Shown piece by piece: positions 52,580 through 62,261 of a stretch of 64,000 nt of DNA. The stretch covers positions 806,001 through 870,000 of the forward strand of contig NZ_BNJI01000001.1 in assembly GCF_016587415.1 (NCBI RefSeq). Direction: 5' to 3'. Position 1 is the first letter of the stretch. Each line of letters opens with the position of its first letter. The position numbers and the translations under genes were made by a program. The notes under the pieces were generated by a model. It was not told the origin of the DNA. It made no database searches and saw nothing but the letters and a program-made list of their open reading frames with translations. Source of the stretch: Ktedonobacter sp. SOSP1-85. Its GTDB lineage: Bacteria; Chloroflexota; Ktedonobacteria; Ktedonobacterales; Ktedonobacteraceae.

Positions 52580-53452
52580 CTACGACGATGAGCGGGAGAG
52601 CTTGCTATGTGTAGCTAGCCAGGCAAAAGCCTCTTCGAGCGAATAGACATCAACGGGAAGCGGAACCCCCTGCTGCCGCAGCAAGACAAAGAGCTCGTGT
52701 AGCGGCGGTGGTGCCAGCCCCCAACCTATAAGTTGATCCGCCTGGGCAAAGATTGTACGCGGAGTTCCCTGGGCGACCAGTCTTCCCTGGTGGAGGACCA
52801 GCAGATTATCCGCCAGGGCCGCGACCTCAGTCATATCATGTGAAACCAGAATAATGGTTATGCCTCGCTCCAACGAAGCCTCGCGCAGATAGGTATAGAA
52901 CTCGGTACGAGCTTCAGCGTCCAGGCCTACTGTTGGCTCATCCAGAATCAAGACCGTGGGCTGCATCGCGAGGACGCCAGCCAGGGCAGCACGCCGCCGC
53001 TGACCACCACTCAGTTCAAAAGGCGAACGTTTCGCGTAGCGCTCGGGCGCGAGTCCGACGCTCTCAAGCGCCGTGTTCACCCGCACCTCTATCTCAGCGG
53101 ATGGCAATTTCATCCGCCTTGGGCCAAAGGCTACATCGTCGAAGAGGGTTTTCTCAAAAAGCTGCATTTCTGGAAACTGAAAGAGCATCCCCACCCGCTG
53201 TCGCAGTAAACGCAGGTCGACGCCCCGCGCAATCACCTTCACGCCATCCACGATGACCTCGCCCGCAGAGGGAAAGAGCAGACCATTAAAGTGCTGGATA
53301 AGCGTGCTCTTCCCAGAGCCCGTGACGCCAATGATGGCGGTGCAGCTCCCACGAGCAATCTCCAGGCTCACCTCGTTAAGCGCCACCTTTGGCTGGGAGC
53401 CAGCTTGATAGATATGCTTCAACTGATGTACGCGAATAATCGGCTCAGGCAC
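52580..53452 (-). CDS. ecfA2: ECF transporter ATPase A2
   Basis: About 290 residues. Walker A is GVTGSGKST, the signature is LSGGQRRRAALAG, and Walker B is VLILDEPTVGLD, followed by the H-loop VSHDMTEV. It pairs with the other ATPase to drive the EcfT module. The start is a GTG at 53452, six bases after GGGAGGTGG; an ATG at 53470 is less well placed. Its start overlaps the end of ecfA1 by eight bases. Confidence 0.9.
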   Translation of the reverse strand: MPEPIIRVHQLKHIYQAGSQPKVALNEVSLEIARGSCTAIIGVTGSGKSTLIQHFNGLLFPSAGEVIVDGVKVIARGVDLRLLRQRVGMLFQFPEMQLFEKTLFDDVAFGPRRMKLPSAEIEVRVNTALESVGLAPERYAKRSPFELSGGQRRRAALAGVLAMQPTVLILDEPTVGLDAEARTEFYTYLREASLERGITIILVSHDMTEVAALADNLLVLHQGRLVAQGTPRTIFAQADQLIGWGLAPPPLHELFVLLRQQGVPLPVDVYSLEEAFAWLATHSKLSRSSS

Positions 53453-54299
53453 GTGCCACCTCCCGCGCAATGGCCTCCAGCGTCAAGGCCTCGGGCGCGA
53501 TAGAGAAACCACTCAACCGCAGGCGCTGCGCCAGTTCTAGCGGCTCAGGAATAGCCAGCTTCAAACGCCGCAAATGCTCCAGGTCACGAAAGATCTCAGT
53601 GGGCTGCCCCTCATGCACGATACGGCCCTGTTCCATTACCACCACGCGCTCAGCCAGTACAGCCTCCTCCAACAGGTGTGTCACCTGGATCACAGCGAGA
53701 CCATACGCTTGCTGAAGCTGATGCAACAGGCGGGTAATCTCGCGACGGGAGAGCGGATCAAGCATGGATGTCGCCTCGTCGGCAATGATACACTGTGGGC
53801 GGAGCGCCAGCACTCCAGCGATTGCCAGGCGCTGACGCTGCCCTCCGGAGAGCTTATGCGGAGGTGAATGGCGCAAATGCGCGATGCCAACGGCCTCAAG
53901 TGCCTGAGAGACGCGCTCTCGAATCTCCTGGCGCGAGAAACCACGCACAGAGAGAGACCAGGCCACATCATCCTCCACAATAGTGGCGATGATCTGATTA
54001 TCGGGATGCTGAAAGATCATGCCCACACTATCGCGCACATAGCGCCGCTTCCCCTCATCACGCGTATCAATACCATTCACCAGCACACGCCCGGCATCAG
54101 GCAAGAGCAGGGCGTTACAATGGCGTGCCAGGGTTGACTTGCCGCTCCCATTATGACCCAGGAGCACGACGTATTCGCCACGGTTAATCTGCAACGAGAC
54201 CTCATTGAGCGCGAGGGAGGCTGTAGTTTCTGCCTGACCAGAAACTGGATAAGCATAGCAAATACCCTGCAAGTCAATAAATGGTGCCTGTTCTCTCAC
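53445..54299 (-). CDS. ecfA1: ECF transporter ATPase A1
   Basis: A 284-residue ATPase. Walker A is GHNGSGKST, the signature is LSGGQRQRLAIAG, Walker B is CIIADEATSMLD and the H-loop is VTHLLEEAV. The GTG start at 54299 overlaps the stop of the upstream membrane gene by four bases, so the operon is tightly coupled. It is the first ATPase of the ECF set. Confidence 0.9.
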   Translation of the reverse strand: MREQAPFIDLQGICYAYPVSGQAETTASLALNEVSLQINRGEYVVLLGHNGSGKSTLARHCNALLLPDAGRVLVNGIDTRDEGKRRYVRDSVGMIFQHPDNQIIATIVEDDVAWSLSVRGFSRQEIRERVSQALEAVGIAHLRHSPPHKLSGGQRQRLAIAGVLALRPQCIIADEATSMLDPLSRREITRLLHQLQQAYGLAVIQVTHLLEEAVLAERVVVMEQGRIVHEGQPTEIFRDLEHLRRLKLAIPEPLELAQRLRLSGFSIAPEALTLEAIAREVARA

Positions 54300-55069
54300 G
54301 CGGCCTCTCCTCTCTTTTCTTTCCCTCTCCAGCTGTGCAAACGTAAGAGCATCTCACGCACAAGCTTAAAGGTCCCTATAAGGAGCCTGCGCACGAAACG
54401 CTCAATCCGTGGTCCAGGGAACGGGCGCACATCATAGCCAAGCAGGCGTACAAACAAGTTGATAGAGGTATAGACAATCGTCACAAATGGGAGCATGATC
54501 GCGCACATTACAAGATAGAGTGTCAGCCACCAGTACGACTTTAACCAGAGTCCAAGCGCCTGTGCACGCGTGGCCCAGGTATGCTGCCACCAGACATACC
54601 ATCCCAATCGCTTTGTGAAGAGCGTGACAAGCTGACTCATGCTAGCGTTAAGCTGGTCAATGGTCTGGGTAATCGTCCCCAATGGACGACCCGAGAGCAC
54701 AAACACCAGCAGGACCAACCCATAAAACGCCATAGCTCCACAAGTAATGCCAATGAAGAGGAGGAGCCAGTGTGGGAGACGCAGGCGCATGGTAAAACCC
54801 AAAAAAAGCCCGCCCACACATTCCAGGAAGATGAGCGGCATTGCCGCTGGTCCCATCAACACCAGAATCAGGAAGAGTGCGACCCCCAGGCCAAAACAGG
54901 CCGTATAGAGTCCACGGCGCAAGACCAGAACAGCGAAGACCAGAAAGATCAGGCTGCGAAAGACCTCTCCCACCAGGGGCAGATAAGTCACAGCCAGTTG
55001 CGCGATAACCGCGACATCAGCCAGCAGGGCACCCTCAGCGATTTCAATAGCTTTTAAATTTCGAAACAT
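54296..55069 (-). CDS. Membrane protein, probable ECF S component (DUF2232-like)
   Basis: A 257-residue polytopic protein with about six or seven helices, first gene of the ECF operon. The start region FRNLKAIEIAEGALLADVAVIAQLAVTYLPLVGEV resembles DUF2232-like membrane proteins of the S-component type. Its position suggests it supplies the substrate-binding part, but the substrate is not readable and the fold call is weak. The ATG at 55069 follows AGGTA. The C-terminal 80 residues form a long basic cytosolic tail, unusual for an S component. Confidence 0.6.
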   Translation of the reverse strand: MFRNLKAIEIAEGALLADVAVIAQLAVTYLPLVGEVFRSLIFLVFAVLVLRRGLYTACFGLGVALFLILVLMGPAAMPLIFLECVGGLFLGFTMRLRLPHWLLLFIGITCGAMAFYGLVLLVFVLSGRPLGTITQTIDQLNASMSQLVTLFTKRLGWYVWWQHTWATRAQALGLWLKSYWWLTLYLVMCAIMLPFVTIVYTSINLFVRLLGYDVRPFPGPRIERFVRRLLIGTFKLVREMLLRLHSWRGKEKRGEAA

Positions 55070-55250
55070 AGAATTTACATACCTAATTAAACTGCTTTTC
55101 TCTGATTGTAGCCTTTTTTTGCCAGAACACAAGGCCGTACGACCAACGCAGTACGCACACGCGACATTAGAAGCCAGTATATGTCAAAGGCAGAGAAGAG
55201 GGCAGTGATAAAGCTCACATCCCCGCCAAAAACACGCTTTCTCAAGCGAT

Positions 55251-55289
55251 GCCCTTTTTGTTAGCGTACCGCAGAGCTACAAAAAGGGC
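55251..55289. other. Hairpin upstream of the ECF operon
   Basis: Arms GCCCTTTTTGT (55251-55261) and ACAAAAAGGGC (55279-55289) plus a short inner AGC/GCT pairing. It lies between the divergent ECF operon and helicase gene. No known riboswitch consensus was found in 55070-55430. Confidence 0.45.
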
Positions 55290-55430
55290 CCGAAAAACGG
55301 CCCGGAGAGCCTGCTTCCTGCTGGGACGCCCGGTACTATGCGTCGTTGCCATCACTGGCGGGGCATGCTATAGTACAAAACCGTGACCGAGATAACTTGG
55401 ATAGTAAGTATAGGAAGAGAAATTTGTAGG

Positions 55431-57728
55431 ATGGCAACGCAGCGAGCACAATCCAGAGCGAAAACAACAGCTTCGAAAACAACAGCTTCAAAGATAGAGT
55501 TTGTCGCCAATCCGCAACAGGCGGCCGCCATCGCCCATACAGATGGTCCCGCGGCCTTTATCGCGGCGGCAGGCACAGGCAAAACCGCGATCCTCGTGCA
55601 ACGCCTTGTGCGCTTGATCGCCGATGTCGGGGTTGCCCCCGAGGCCATTCTCTGTGTCACCTTTACCCGCGCCGCCGCAGAGGAGATGGAGAAGCGCGCC
55701 CTCAAAAGCCTGAAAGCCAGGGGTCTACTCATCAAAGATCTCAAGGCCCTCCGCGTCGTGACCTTTCACGGCCTGGGACACGTCATGCTGCGCGAGAAGC
55801 TCCAGCTTAAACCACAGGAACTCAACCAGCGCCTCATCAGCGGCGATCCACGCCAATGGCTGGCCGAAGATATTGTACGCCCTTGGCGCAGCGACCGCTC
55901 ACGCGGCATGAACTGGGAAGTCAATATTACCGACGTGCTGGCAGCAGTCGACCGGGCCAAGGAAGAGCTTATCCAGCCCGATCAATCACAGGAATTCTTC
56001 CGCCGCCACCTGGGACTCATGCCCGAACTGGCGGCCCGCTATCAGGAGTTTTTTGAGCGCTATGAGCAGACCAAGCAGAAGGAGAAGCTCTACGACCTCT
56101 CAGACCTGATCTATATTCCGCTGTTGCTGCTTGAGAGCAGCCCCAAATTCCGCAAGACCTGGCAGAATCGCTATCAGTATCTCCAGATCGACGAGACGCA
56201 GGATACCAGCCCCTCACAGTATAAGCTGATACAGTACCTGGCGGCGCCCAGGCATAACGTGGTCGTCGTTGGTGACCCGGACCAGGCCATTTATCAATTC
56301 CGTGGCGCCAGCCCCGAGGCCTCGATCCTCTCGTTTAAAAGCATGTATCCCAAGGGGCAGATCTATCGCATCGAGCACAACTATCGCTCGACGCCACAGA
56401 TCCTCGAAGCCGCAAACACCCTGATCAGCAAAAATGATATCACGCCCGGCTTCGAAAAGGTCTTGCGCCCAACACTGCCCAGTGGCGCACCAGTACTAGT
56501 CACAGCCTACCCGGACCAGGAGAGCGAGGCAGACGGGGTCGCGACGCGCATTGAGGAGCTGGCCCGCACCTGGCGCACCCAGCAGGATAAGCTCAGTTAT
56601 CGCGATATCTTCGTGCTAGCGCGTACCAATCATCACCTGGCCAACCTGGAGATCGCCCTGGCCCGGCACCGCGTCCCCTACCGCACGGTAGGCGGCTCCT
56701 CGTTCTTTAAGCGCAAGACCACGCGTGACATTCTGGCCTTCCTGACCCTGGTCGATGGCACGCGCATCTACCAGGACTTTCTCGCATCGCGCCAGACACC
56801 CAATCCGCGCAGACGCGAAGACGTTTTGACGCCCGTACACTGCGGCGAGCAGAACGCGGCCTTCCGCGTGGTGGCAAATATCCCCTCTCGGGAGTACTTC
56901 ACACGCACAGGAAAGATCTCGCATCGCTTTACGCCTACCTTCTATGGCACGCTCTCCTCATTTGCAGGGGGACAGCCTCTGTTACAGTTCTGTGAAGAGC
57001 AGGCCTATACCATCGCCTCTGAGTTCCAGCTGGGCGTCAAAGACTTCGTTGGCTTGATTCAGCGGATCAGCAATAAGTGTCGCAATCGGCCAGCCGAGGC
57101 TATCAAGCTCCTGCGCGAATACGCCTACGACACCCATCTATTGCACTATGATAGCCGTCACAAAGAGAACGCGGATGAGGACGAGGAAACACCCAAACCA
57201 CGCGAAGAGGTCAAGCTTGAGGGGCGCTACGACGAACTGGAAGAGCTCACCGAGATTGCCCAGCGTCACCACACCATTCGCCACTTCTTGCAGGCCATGG
57301 CCCAGCTTAAAGAACAGGCCGAGGATAGCAGCAAGAACAAGCGCGACTGCGTCAGCCTGATGACGGTGCATAAATCTAAGGGACTGGAGGCGCCAGTAGT
57401 CTTTGTCGTGGGCATGACGGAGAGCATCTTCCCGCACAAGCGCTCTTTTACCATGACGGAGGATGGCCCGATTGAAACCTCGGGCATTGCCGAGGAGCGC
57501 CGCCTGGCCTACGTTGCCTACACACGCGCACAACAGTTGCTCTTCCTGACCTCTCTCCTGCGCTATCGCGGTAGCGATGCCCAGGCCTCCCGCTTCATCT
57601 ACGAGGCCGGGCTCAAGCCCACCGACGAAGACGGCATCCTCAACCCCTACCTGATGACACGCGATGGTGATCCACGCGAGCAACCACCCAAAGCCCCACC
57701 AGCCGTAAATATGCCAACTTTATTCTAA
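55431..57728 (+). CDS. UvrD/PcrA-like superfamily 1 helicase
   Basis: A 765-residue DNA helicase. Visible motifs: Walker A AAAGTGKTAILVQR (near 42), CVTFTRAAAEEM, DETQDTSPSQYKLIQ, VVGDPDQAIYQFRGASPEA, NYRSTPQILEAAN, LMTVHKSKGLEAPVVFVVGM and AEERRLAYVAYTRAQ. It would unwind DNA 3' to 5', in repair or restart. A stretch of about 60 residues (near 450-520, NPRRREDVLTPVHCGEQNAAF onward) looks extra compared with PcrA. The start codon is the ATG at 55431; an upstream GTG frame at 55383 is possible. Confidence 0.9.
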   Translation: MATQRAQSRAKTTASKTTASKIEFVANPQQAAAIAHTDGPAAFIAAAGTGKTAILVQRLVRLIADVGVAPEAILCVTFTRAAAEEMEKRALKSLKARGLLIKDLKALRVVTFHGLGHVMLREKLQLKPQELNQRLISGDPRQWLAEDIVRPWRSDRSRGMNWEVNITDVLAAVDRAKEELIQPDQSQEFFRRHLGLMPELAARYQEFFERYEQTKQKEKLYDLSDLIYIPLLLLESSPKFRKTWQNRYQYLQIDETQDTSPSQYKLIQYLAAPRHNVVVVGDPDQAIYQFRGASPEASILSFKSMYPKGQIYRIEHNYRSTPQILEAANTLISKNDITPGFEKVLRPTLPSGAPVLVTAYPDQESEADGVATRIEELARTWRTQQDKLSYRDIFVLARTNHHLANLEIALARHRVPYRTVGGSSFFKRKTTRDILAFLTLVDGTRIYQDFLASRQTPNPRRREDVLTPVHCGEQNAAFRVVANIPSREYFTRTGKISHRFTPTFYGTLSSFAGGQPLLQFCEEQAYTIASEFQLGVKDFVGLIQRISNKCRNRPAEAIKLLREYAYDTHLLHYDSRHKENADEDEETPKPREEVKLEGRYDELEELTEIAQRHHTIRHFLQAMAQLKEQAEDSSKNKRDCVSLMTVHKSKGLEAPVVFVVGMTESIFPHKRSFTMTEDGPIETSGIAEERRLAYVAYTRAQQLLFLTSLLRYRGSDAQASRFIYEAGLKPTDEDGILNPYLMTRDGDPREQPPKAPPAVNMPTLF

Positions 57729-57735
57729 GCAAAAA

Positions 57736-57794
57736 GTGTATGTAGTGTTGACGGGGCAATGCCTGTGGCATTGCCCCGTCAACACTACATACAC
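57736..57794. repeat. 28-bp perfect inverted repeat
   Basis: Arms 57736-57763 and 57767-57794 with a 3-nt loop lie between converging helicase and LysR genes. The structure is very similar in design to that at 9052-9110 but not in sequence. It probably ends both transcripts. Confidence 0.8.
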
Positions 57795-57798
57795 GACA

Positions 57799-58734
57799 TT
57801 ACCGGCTGCCTTCGAGGGTCGCGGTGCGTATGGTCTCTAAGCCATGCTCTAAGATGGGCGAGAGCACGGCGCAGAAGGCCTGGGCCGCTGGCGAGAGCCG
57901 TCGATCCGCACGCCGCATCAGGCAGAGCTGTGGATGCAGATTAAGGTTGCTCACAGGAACATGCACCAGTTCTCCACGCATGAGCTCACGCTGCACCGAG
58001 AAGGCAGAGATAATCGCCGCGCCCACGCCACTCATGACCATCTGTTTTACCGCCTCGTTGTCGGTCAGGGTAAAAAGGGAGTGAATTTGAACTTCGTGTC
58101 GCTCCAACTCTTGCTCGATCATCACTCGAATAACGCTCTCCTCCTCGCGCAGGATCAATTCGCCCTGATTTAGCGCTGTAACCGGCAAGACCTGAAGCTT
58201 GCTCCATTTATGAGTGGGTGCCACCACCAGGATCAGCTCATCACTCGTCGACATCTCGACCTGCAACTCTGGCGGGCAGATCGAGGTATCGCTCTCGACA
58301 AGACCAAAATCCAGCTGCCAGTTGAGCAGGGCTTGCACAATCTCAGGTGAATTCAGGATAGAAATATGCAGCGTCACCTGCGGATAGCGGGCACGAAAGC
58401 GCGAGACAACGAGCGGCAACAGGTAGACACCTGCCGTGCGATTGAAGGCCAGGCGCACCTCGCCGCCCTCGACATCGCGCAACTCCTTTAGGGCATCCTC
58501 CATTTCGCGCTCCAGCGAGAAGAGTTGTTGCGCGTATTCCTTGAGCACACGCCCGGCATTAGTCAAGGCGATGCGCCGCCCCTGGCGCTCAATGAGCTTC
58601 AGATGCACCTCCTGCTCCAGACTATGAATCATCTTGGTTACAGCAGGCTGGCTCAGGTGAAGCTCCTCCGCCGCGCGCGTCACATGTTCAAGCTCTGCGA
58701 CTTTCAAAAAGATACGTAGATTCTGTAAATTCAT
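57799..58734 (-). CDS. LysR-family transcriptional regulator
   Basis: A 311-residue regulator. The N-terminal winged helix has NLRIFLKVAELEHVTRAAEELHLSQPAVTKMIHSLEQEVHLKLIERQGRRIALTNAG-type text, which is the LysR signature. The rest is a periplasmic-binding-like effector domain (about 90-300). The family controls a nearby or divergent gene in response to a small molecule; no obvious target lies upstream except the zinc-ribbon membrane gene 250 bases away, transcribed in the opposite direction. Confidence 0.9.
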   Translation of the reverse strand: MNLQNLRIFLKVAELEHVTRAAEELHLSQPAVTKMIHSLEQEVHLKLIERQGRRIALTNAGRVLKEYAQQLFSLEREMEDALKELRDVEGGEVRLAFNRTAGVYLLPLVVSRFRARYPQVTLHISILNSPEIVQALLNWQLDFGLVESDTSICPPELQVEMSTSDELILVVAPTHKWSKLQVLPVTALNQGELILREEESVIRVMIEQELERHEVQIHSLFTLTDNEAVKQMVMSGVGAAIISAFSVQRELMRGELVHVPVSNLNLHPQLCLMRRADRRLSPAAQAFCAVLSPILEHGLETIRTATLEGSR

Positions 58735-58985
58735 GGTTGTGATAAATGCAAATTAGTTCACTGCAAAGACAACGGTTCCTGTTTATCATACCTCAAAAGC
58801 AACCATTACCAGTTTCTTGCTGTACATTGAGAACTAAACAGTGTATCATTATGCCGGGAACGCTTTTATAACCCAGTATTTCTAGCACCAACTAGGCATA
58901 TAAGAAATATCATCTGAAGATGTTTTGATACATAAAAACACGCAAACAGGAGGATGGCTCCCCTTCCGCGTTAGCGCGTGGAAAT

Positions 58986-59702
58986 ATGCCGCACTATATG
59001 AAAAACTGTCCTCATTGTGGTAAAGCCAACGATCTCAGCGCCTTTTATTGTGAGGCCTGTGGGCAAATCGTTGAGAAACCCGCCAATAATGATCTCTATA
59101 CAGTCAATCAGCGAGAAGAGATGTATGGGGTCACCAGGCGGTCGCAAGATGCGATATCTACTACCCCTAATTACCAGGACACACCTGTCTATACAACTCC
59201 AGCCTCCTACAGTCCTTATGGCTCAGGGGAAGCCTATGCACCTCCTCCCTACGCACAACAATCTGCGGGAATGCAAACGCCTTACTACGCAACCCCGATA
59301 TATCCTCAAGTTCCAATCGAACAGGGACGTTCCACTGGTGGAATTATTTTGAGTATTATGCTCTACCTCTTCAATTTATGTTGGGCTAGTCTAGGAGTAT
59401 TTGGCTTTCTAACCGGCTTCACTAGCAATGATATATCTATTGTTGCTCTTTTAGTTTTCTTCCTGGTTGCTATAGTGGCGCTTGTCTTTATTATGATCAA
59501 GCACAAAAAACCACGTTTAAAGTGGTGGGTACGTTTACTGGCCTTTCTAGGTATCACGATCATTGGTTTTATCGTTCTCATTATTGCTGAAGGCTTGAGC
59601 ACTGTAGTGCCAGCAGCAAACCCTGGTCAGGTTGAAGATATCTACCTGGGAGGAACATTAGTGGTCTTTGGCGTACTAGCCATGATCGCTTCTGTCCTGT
59701 AG
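58986..59702 (+). CDS. Zinc-ribbon membrane protein
   Basis: A 238-residue protein with an N-terminal zinc ribbon (CPHCGKANDLSAFYCEACGQ, residues 8-27), a Pro/Tyr/Gln-rich linker (about 60-115) and four hydrophobic helices (about 115-140, 147-170, 180-205 and 215-236). The linker is low complexity and probably flexible. Such proteins are common in this phylum and have no known role. It sits divergent from the LysR gene, which might control it. Its 3' end is next to a MITE-like element. Confidence 0.65.
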   Translation: MPHYMKNCPHCGKANDLSAFYCEACGQIVEKPANNDLYTVNQREEMYGVTRRSQDAISTTPNYQDTPVYTTPASYSPYGSGEAYAPPPYAQQSAGMQTPYYATPIYPQVPIEQGRSTGGIILSIMLYLFNLCWASLGVFGFLTGFTSNDISIVALLVFFLVAIVALVFIMIKHKKPRLKWWVRLLAFLGITIIGFIVLIIAEGLSTVVPAANPGQVEDIYLGGTLVVFGVLAMIASVL

Positions 59703-59708
59703 GAAGGG

Positions 59709-59830
59709 ACCGTGCGCTACGTACGTACGCGCCAACGCAACTCATGCCGGGTCGACGTTACTCCTACGAAATGCCTGCCCTTCCTTCGCGATCTCGAAGA
59801 GCGTAGGCACGTACGTACGTAGCGCACGGT
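59709..59830. mobile_element. Short MITE-like inverted-repeat element
   Basis: A 122-bp segment with 30-bp near-perfect terminal inverted repeats (two mismatches; outer bases ACCGTGCGC) and a GTAC-rich inner part of each arm. It lies between the zinc-ribbon gene and the 3' end of valS. It has no coding potential. It differs from the element at 27968-28133. Confidence 0.55.
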
Positions 59831-59839
59831 ATGCCGCCA

Positions 59840-62260
59840 CTATGCCTCTTGCCAGGTGAAGGTCAATTCCCGCGCACGCGTGGCGCTTTTGAGGTCGACC
59901 AGGGCGGCCTCAAGCATATCCTTGAGTTCTGGACGAACATTCAACTCCAATCGCTCCAGTTCTGCCCCAACCGAGAGTCCTTGCTCCGCTTTATAGCGCC
60001 GAACCTGTTTTATCAGGTCCAGCAACGCCTGCCCATCGGCCTCGGCTCGCGCATTCTGCCACCACATGGGCGCCTGGGGCCAGGACGCGAGATGCAGCGA
60101 AGATGCACCATCCCTCTCTTGAAAGAGGCCCTGGTAGATCTCCTCCGTGATAAAGGGCATATATGGAGCCAGCAGCTTTATAACCGCCAGCAAGGCCTGA
60201 TAAAGTGTCCACCGGGCCGCCTGCGTGTGCTCGCCCTCATCGTTATACAACCGCGCCTTGACTAGTTCCAGGTAGTTATCACAGAAATCCGACCAGAAGA
60301 AGCGTTCGACCTCCGCACGCGCAGCGGCATAGTCGTTCTCCATAAGTTCCCTGGTGGCGTGCTCCATGGTCTGCGCCAGGCGAGCCAGCAGCCAACGATC
60401 CGTTGGCAGGAGTCCAGCCGGCTCTTGCGTAGAAGCTATCTCCTCAGGCGAGAGTTCCCGCAAGTGACGCGCGGCAAAGCGGGCCGCGTTCCAGAGCTTA
60501 GTGACCAGGCGACGACCATTGGCGATCAGCTCGGGATTAAAGGGCGTATCCAGGCCAGGCTTAATCGAGGTCGCCCAGTAGCGCAACGCGTCCGCCGACT
60601 CGCGCTCAACTAGTTCCAGTGGTCCACCCGTGTGGCTATTCCCCTTGGACTTCGAGATCTTCGAGCGCTCCGCCGAGAGGGCATGGCCCGAGACCAGGAC
60701 CTCGCGCCAGGGAATCTCGCCAGTATGATACAGAGCCTTAACAATGGTATAGAAGGCCCAGGTTCGAATGATGTCATGCGCCTGAGGACGCAGGCTGGCC
60801 GGGAAATGACGCGCAAAGCGCTCTGGATCATCAACCCAGTTCGCGATGATCAGAGGTGAGCACGACGAGGTCGCCCAGGTATCCATAACATCGCGTTCAG
60901 GCTCAAACTCCGTCGAGCCACAGGAGCATGGCTGCTCGGGTGCGGTCGTACGCGGGTCAATTGGCAACTGCTCCCGCGAGGCCAGCAACAATTGGCCACA
61001 GGCTCGGCACGTCCAGGCAGGAATGGGAACGCCCAGGAAGCGCTGGCGCGAGATACACCAGTCCCATTGCAAATTCTCGACCCAGTGCTCATAGCGCGCC
61101 TGCATAAAGGCAGGCGTCCAGCGAGTCTGGCGCCCGGCCTCAAGGAAACGCTCCTTCTGATCCAGGACACGAATAAACCACTGGCGCGTGTGCAGGTATT
61201 CGACGGGCGTACCACAGCGTTCATGAACGCCGACGTTATGCTCAATCGTCTCTTGCTGCAAGATCAATCCCTGCTCCGCCAGGATTTCCAGGATACGCTT
61301 TCGTGCCTGTGGAACAGAGAGACCGGCCAGTGGTCCTGCCAGTTCCGTCATGCGTCCATCGCGACCAATAGCCGCCAGCAGCGGCAATTGATGGGTGCGC
61401 CACCAGCGAACATCGGTGGAATCGCCAAAGGTACAGCACATAACCGCGCCGCTCCCCTTGGCGGGATCAACCGCCTCATCCGCCAGGATAGGAACCTCAA
61501 TACGCTCTCTGGAGGCGAAAGACGCGCTCGCGAGCGAGGCATGTGTCCCAACCAGGCCAGCATAGCGCGCATCCGAAGGGTGAACAAAGACGGCGACACA
61601 GGCTGACAGCAGTTCTGGGCGCGTGGTCGCAATAGGGAGTGTCGTGCCATTCTCCAGCGTAAAAGCCAGGGTAGAGAAGCGCGTTGACAGTGTCGTATCA
61701 TCAACTTCCGCCTGGGCTATTGCGGTCTGACACTCGGGACACCAGAGGGTGGGGGCCGGGAGCGCATAGACACGCTTTGCCTGGTAGAGCTGAATAAACG
61801 ACCACTGCGAGGTACGTTGCGCCTGCGGCGAAATGGTGGAATAGCGATAGCGCCAGTCGATGCTCAGGCTTAAGCGCCGCCAGAACGTTTCGAAGCGCTC
61901 CTCGGTCTGGTGTATCAGGGTATGACACTGCTCCAGGAACTCGGGCAGTTCCATCTCCAGAGCCTTGCGCTTGATGGTCTTCTCAACAAAGCGCTCCGTA
62001 GGCAAACCATTGTCATCGAAGCCCATAGGATAGAGAACGCGTTCGCCAAGCATACGGTGAAAGCGCGCGATAACATCGGCCTGCGTATAGGAATAGCAGT
62101 GTCCAATATGGAGTTCACCAGAGACAGTAGGGGGTGGGGTATCAATCGTGTAGACAGGCGCAGAGCCATCAGGCTGAAAGGCATAGGTCTGGGCATCATG
62201 CCAAAACTGCGCCAGGCGCGGCTCAGCGGAGCGAAAATTGTAGCGGTCGGGCAAGCTCAT
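59840..62260 (-). CDS. valS: Valyl-tRNA synthetase
   Basis: An 806-residue class I tRNA synthetase that charges tRNA-Val. It has HIGH at residues 51-54 (SGELHIGHCYS), the KMSKS-type motif KISKSKGN near 540, an editing region in the middle (about 170-330), and zinc-binding Cys pairs (CRACG, CSCG). It is shorter than the usual ~880 residues and lacks the long C-terminal coiled arm. A T-box leader precedes it. GAAGGAG lies just before the ATG. Confidence 0.9.
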   Translation of the reverse strand: MSLPDRYNFRSAEPRLAQFWHDAQTYAFQPDGSAPVYTIDTPPPTVSGELHIGHCYSYTQADVIARFHRMLGERVLYPMGFDDNGLPTERFVEKTIKRKALEMELPEFLEQCHTLIHQTEERFETFWRRLSLSIDWRYRYSTISPQAQRTSQWSFIQLYQAKRVYALPAPTLWCPECQTAIAQAEVDDTTLSTRFSTLAFTLENGTTLPIATTRPELLSACVAVFVHPSDARYAGLVGTHASLASASFASRERIEVPILADEAVDPAKGSGAVMCCTFGDSTDVRWWRTHQLPLLAAIGRDGRMTELAGPLAGLSVPQARKRILEILAEQGLILQQETIEHNVGVHERCGTPVEYLHTRQWFIRVLDQKERFLEAGRQTRWTPAFMQARYEHWVENLQWDWCISRQRFLGVPIPAWTCRACGQLLLASREQLPIDPRTTAPEQPCSCGSTEFEPERDVMDTWATSSCSPLIIANWVDDPERFARHFPASLRPQAHDIIRTWAFYTIVKALYHTGEIPWREVLVSGHALSAERSKISKSKGNSHTGGPLELVERESADALRYWATSIKPGLDTPFNPELIANGRRLVTKLWNAARFAARHLRELSPEEIASTQEPAGLLPTDRWLLARLAQTMEHATRELMENDYAAARAEVERFFWSDFCDNYLELVKARLYNDEGEHTQAARWTLYQALLAVIKLLAPYMPFITEEIYQGLFQERDGASSLHLASWPQAPMWWQNARAEADGQALLDLIKQVRRYKAEQGLSVGAELERLELNVRPELKDMLEAALVDLKSATRARELTFTWQEA

Positions 62261-62261
62261 T

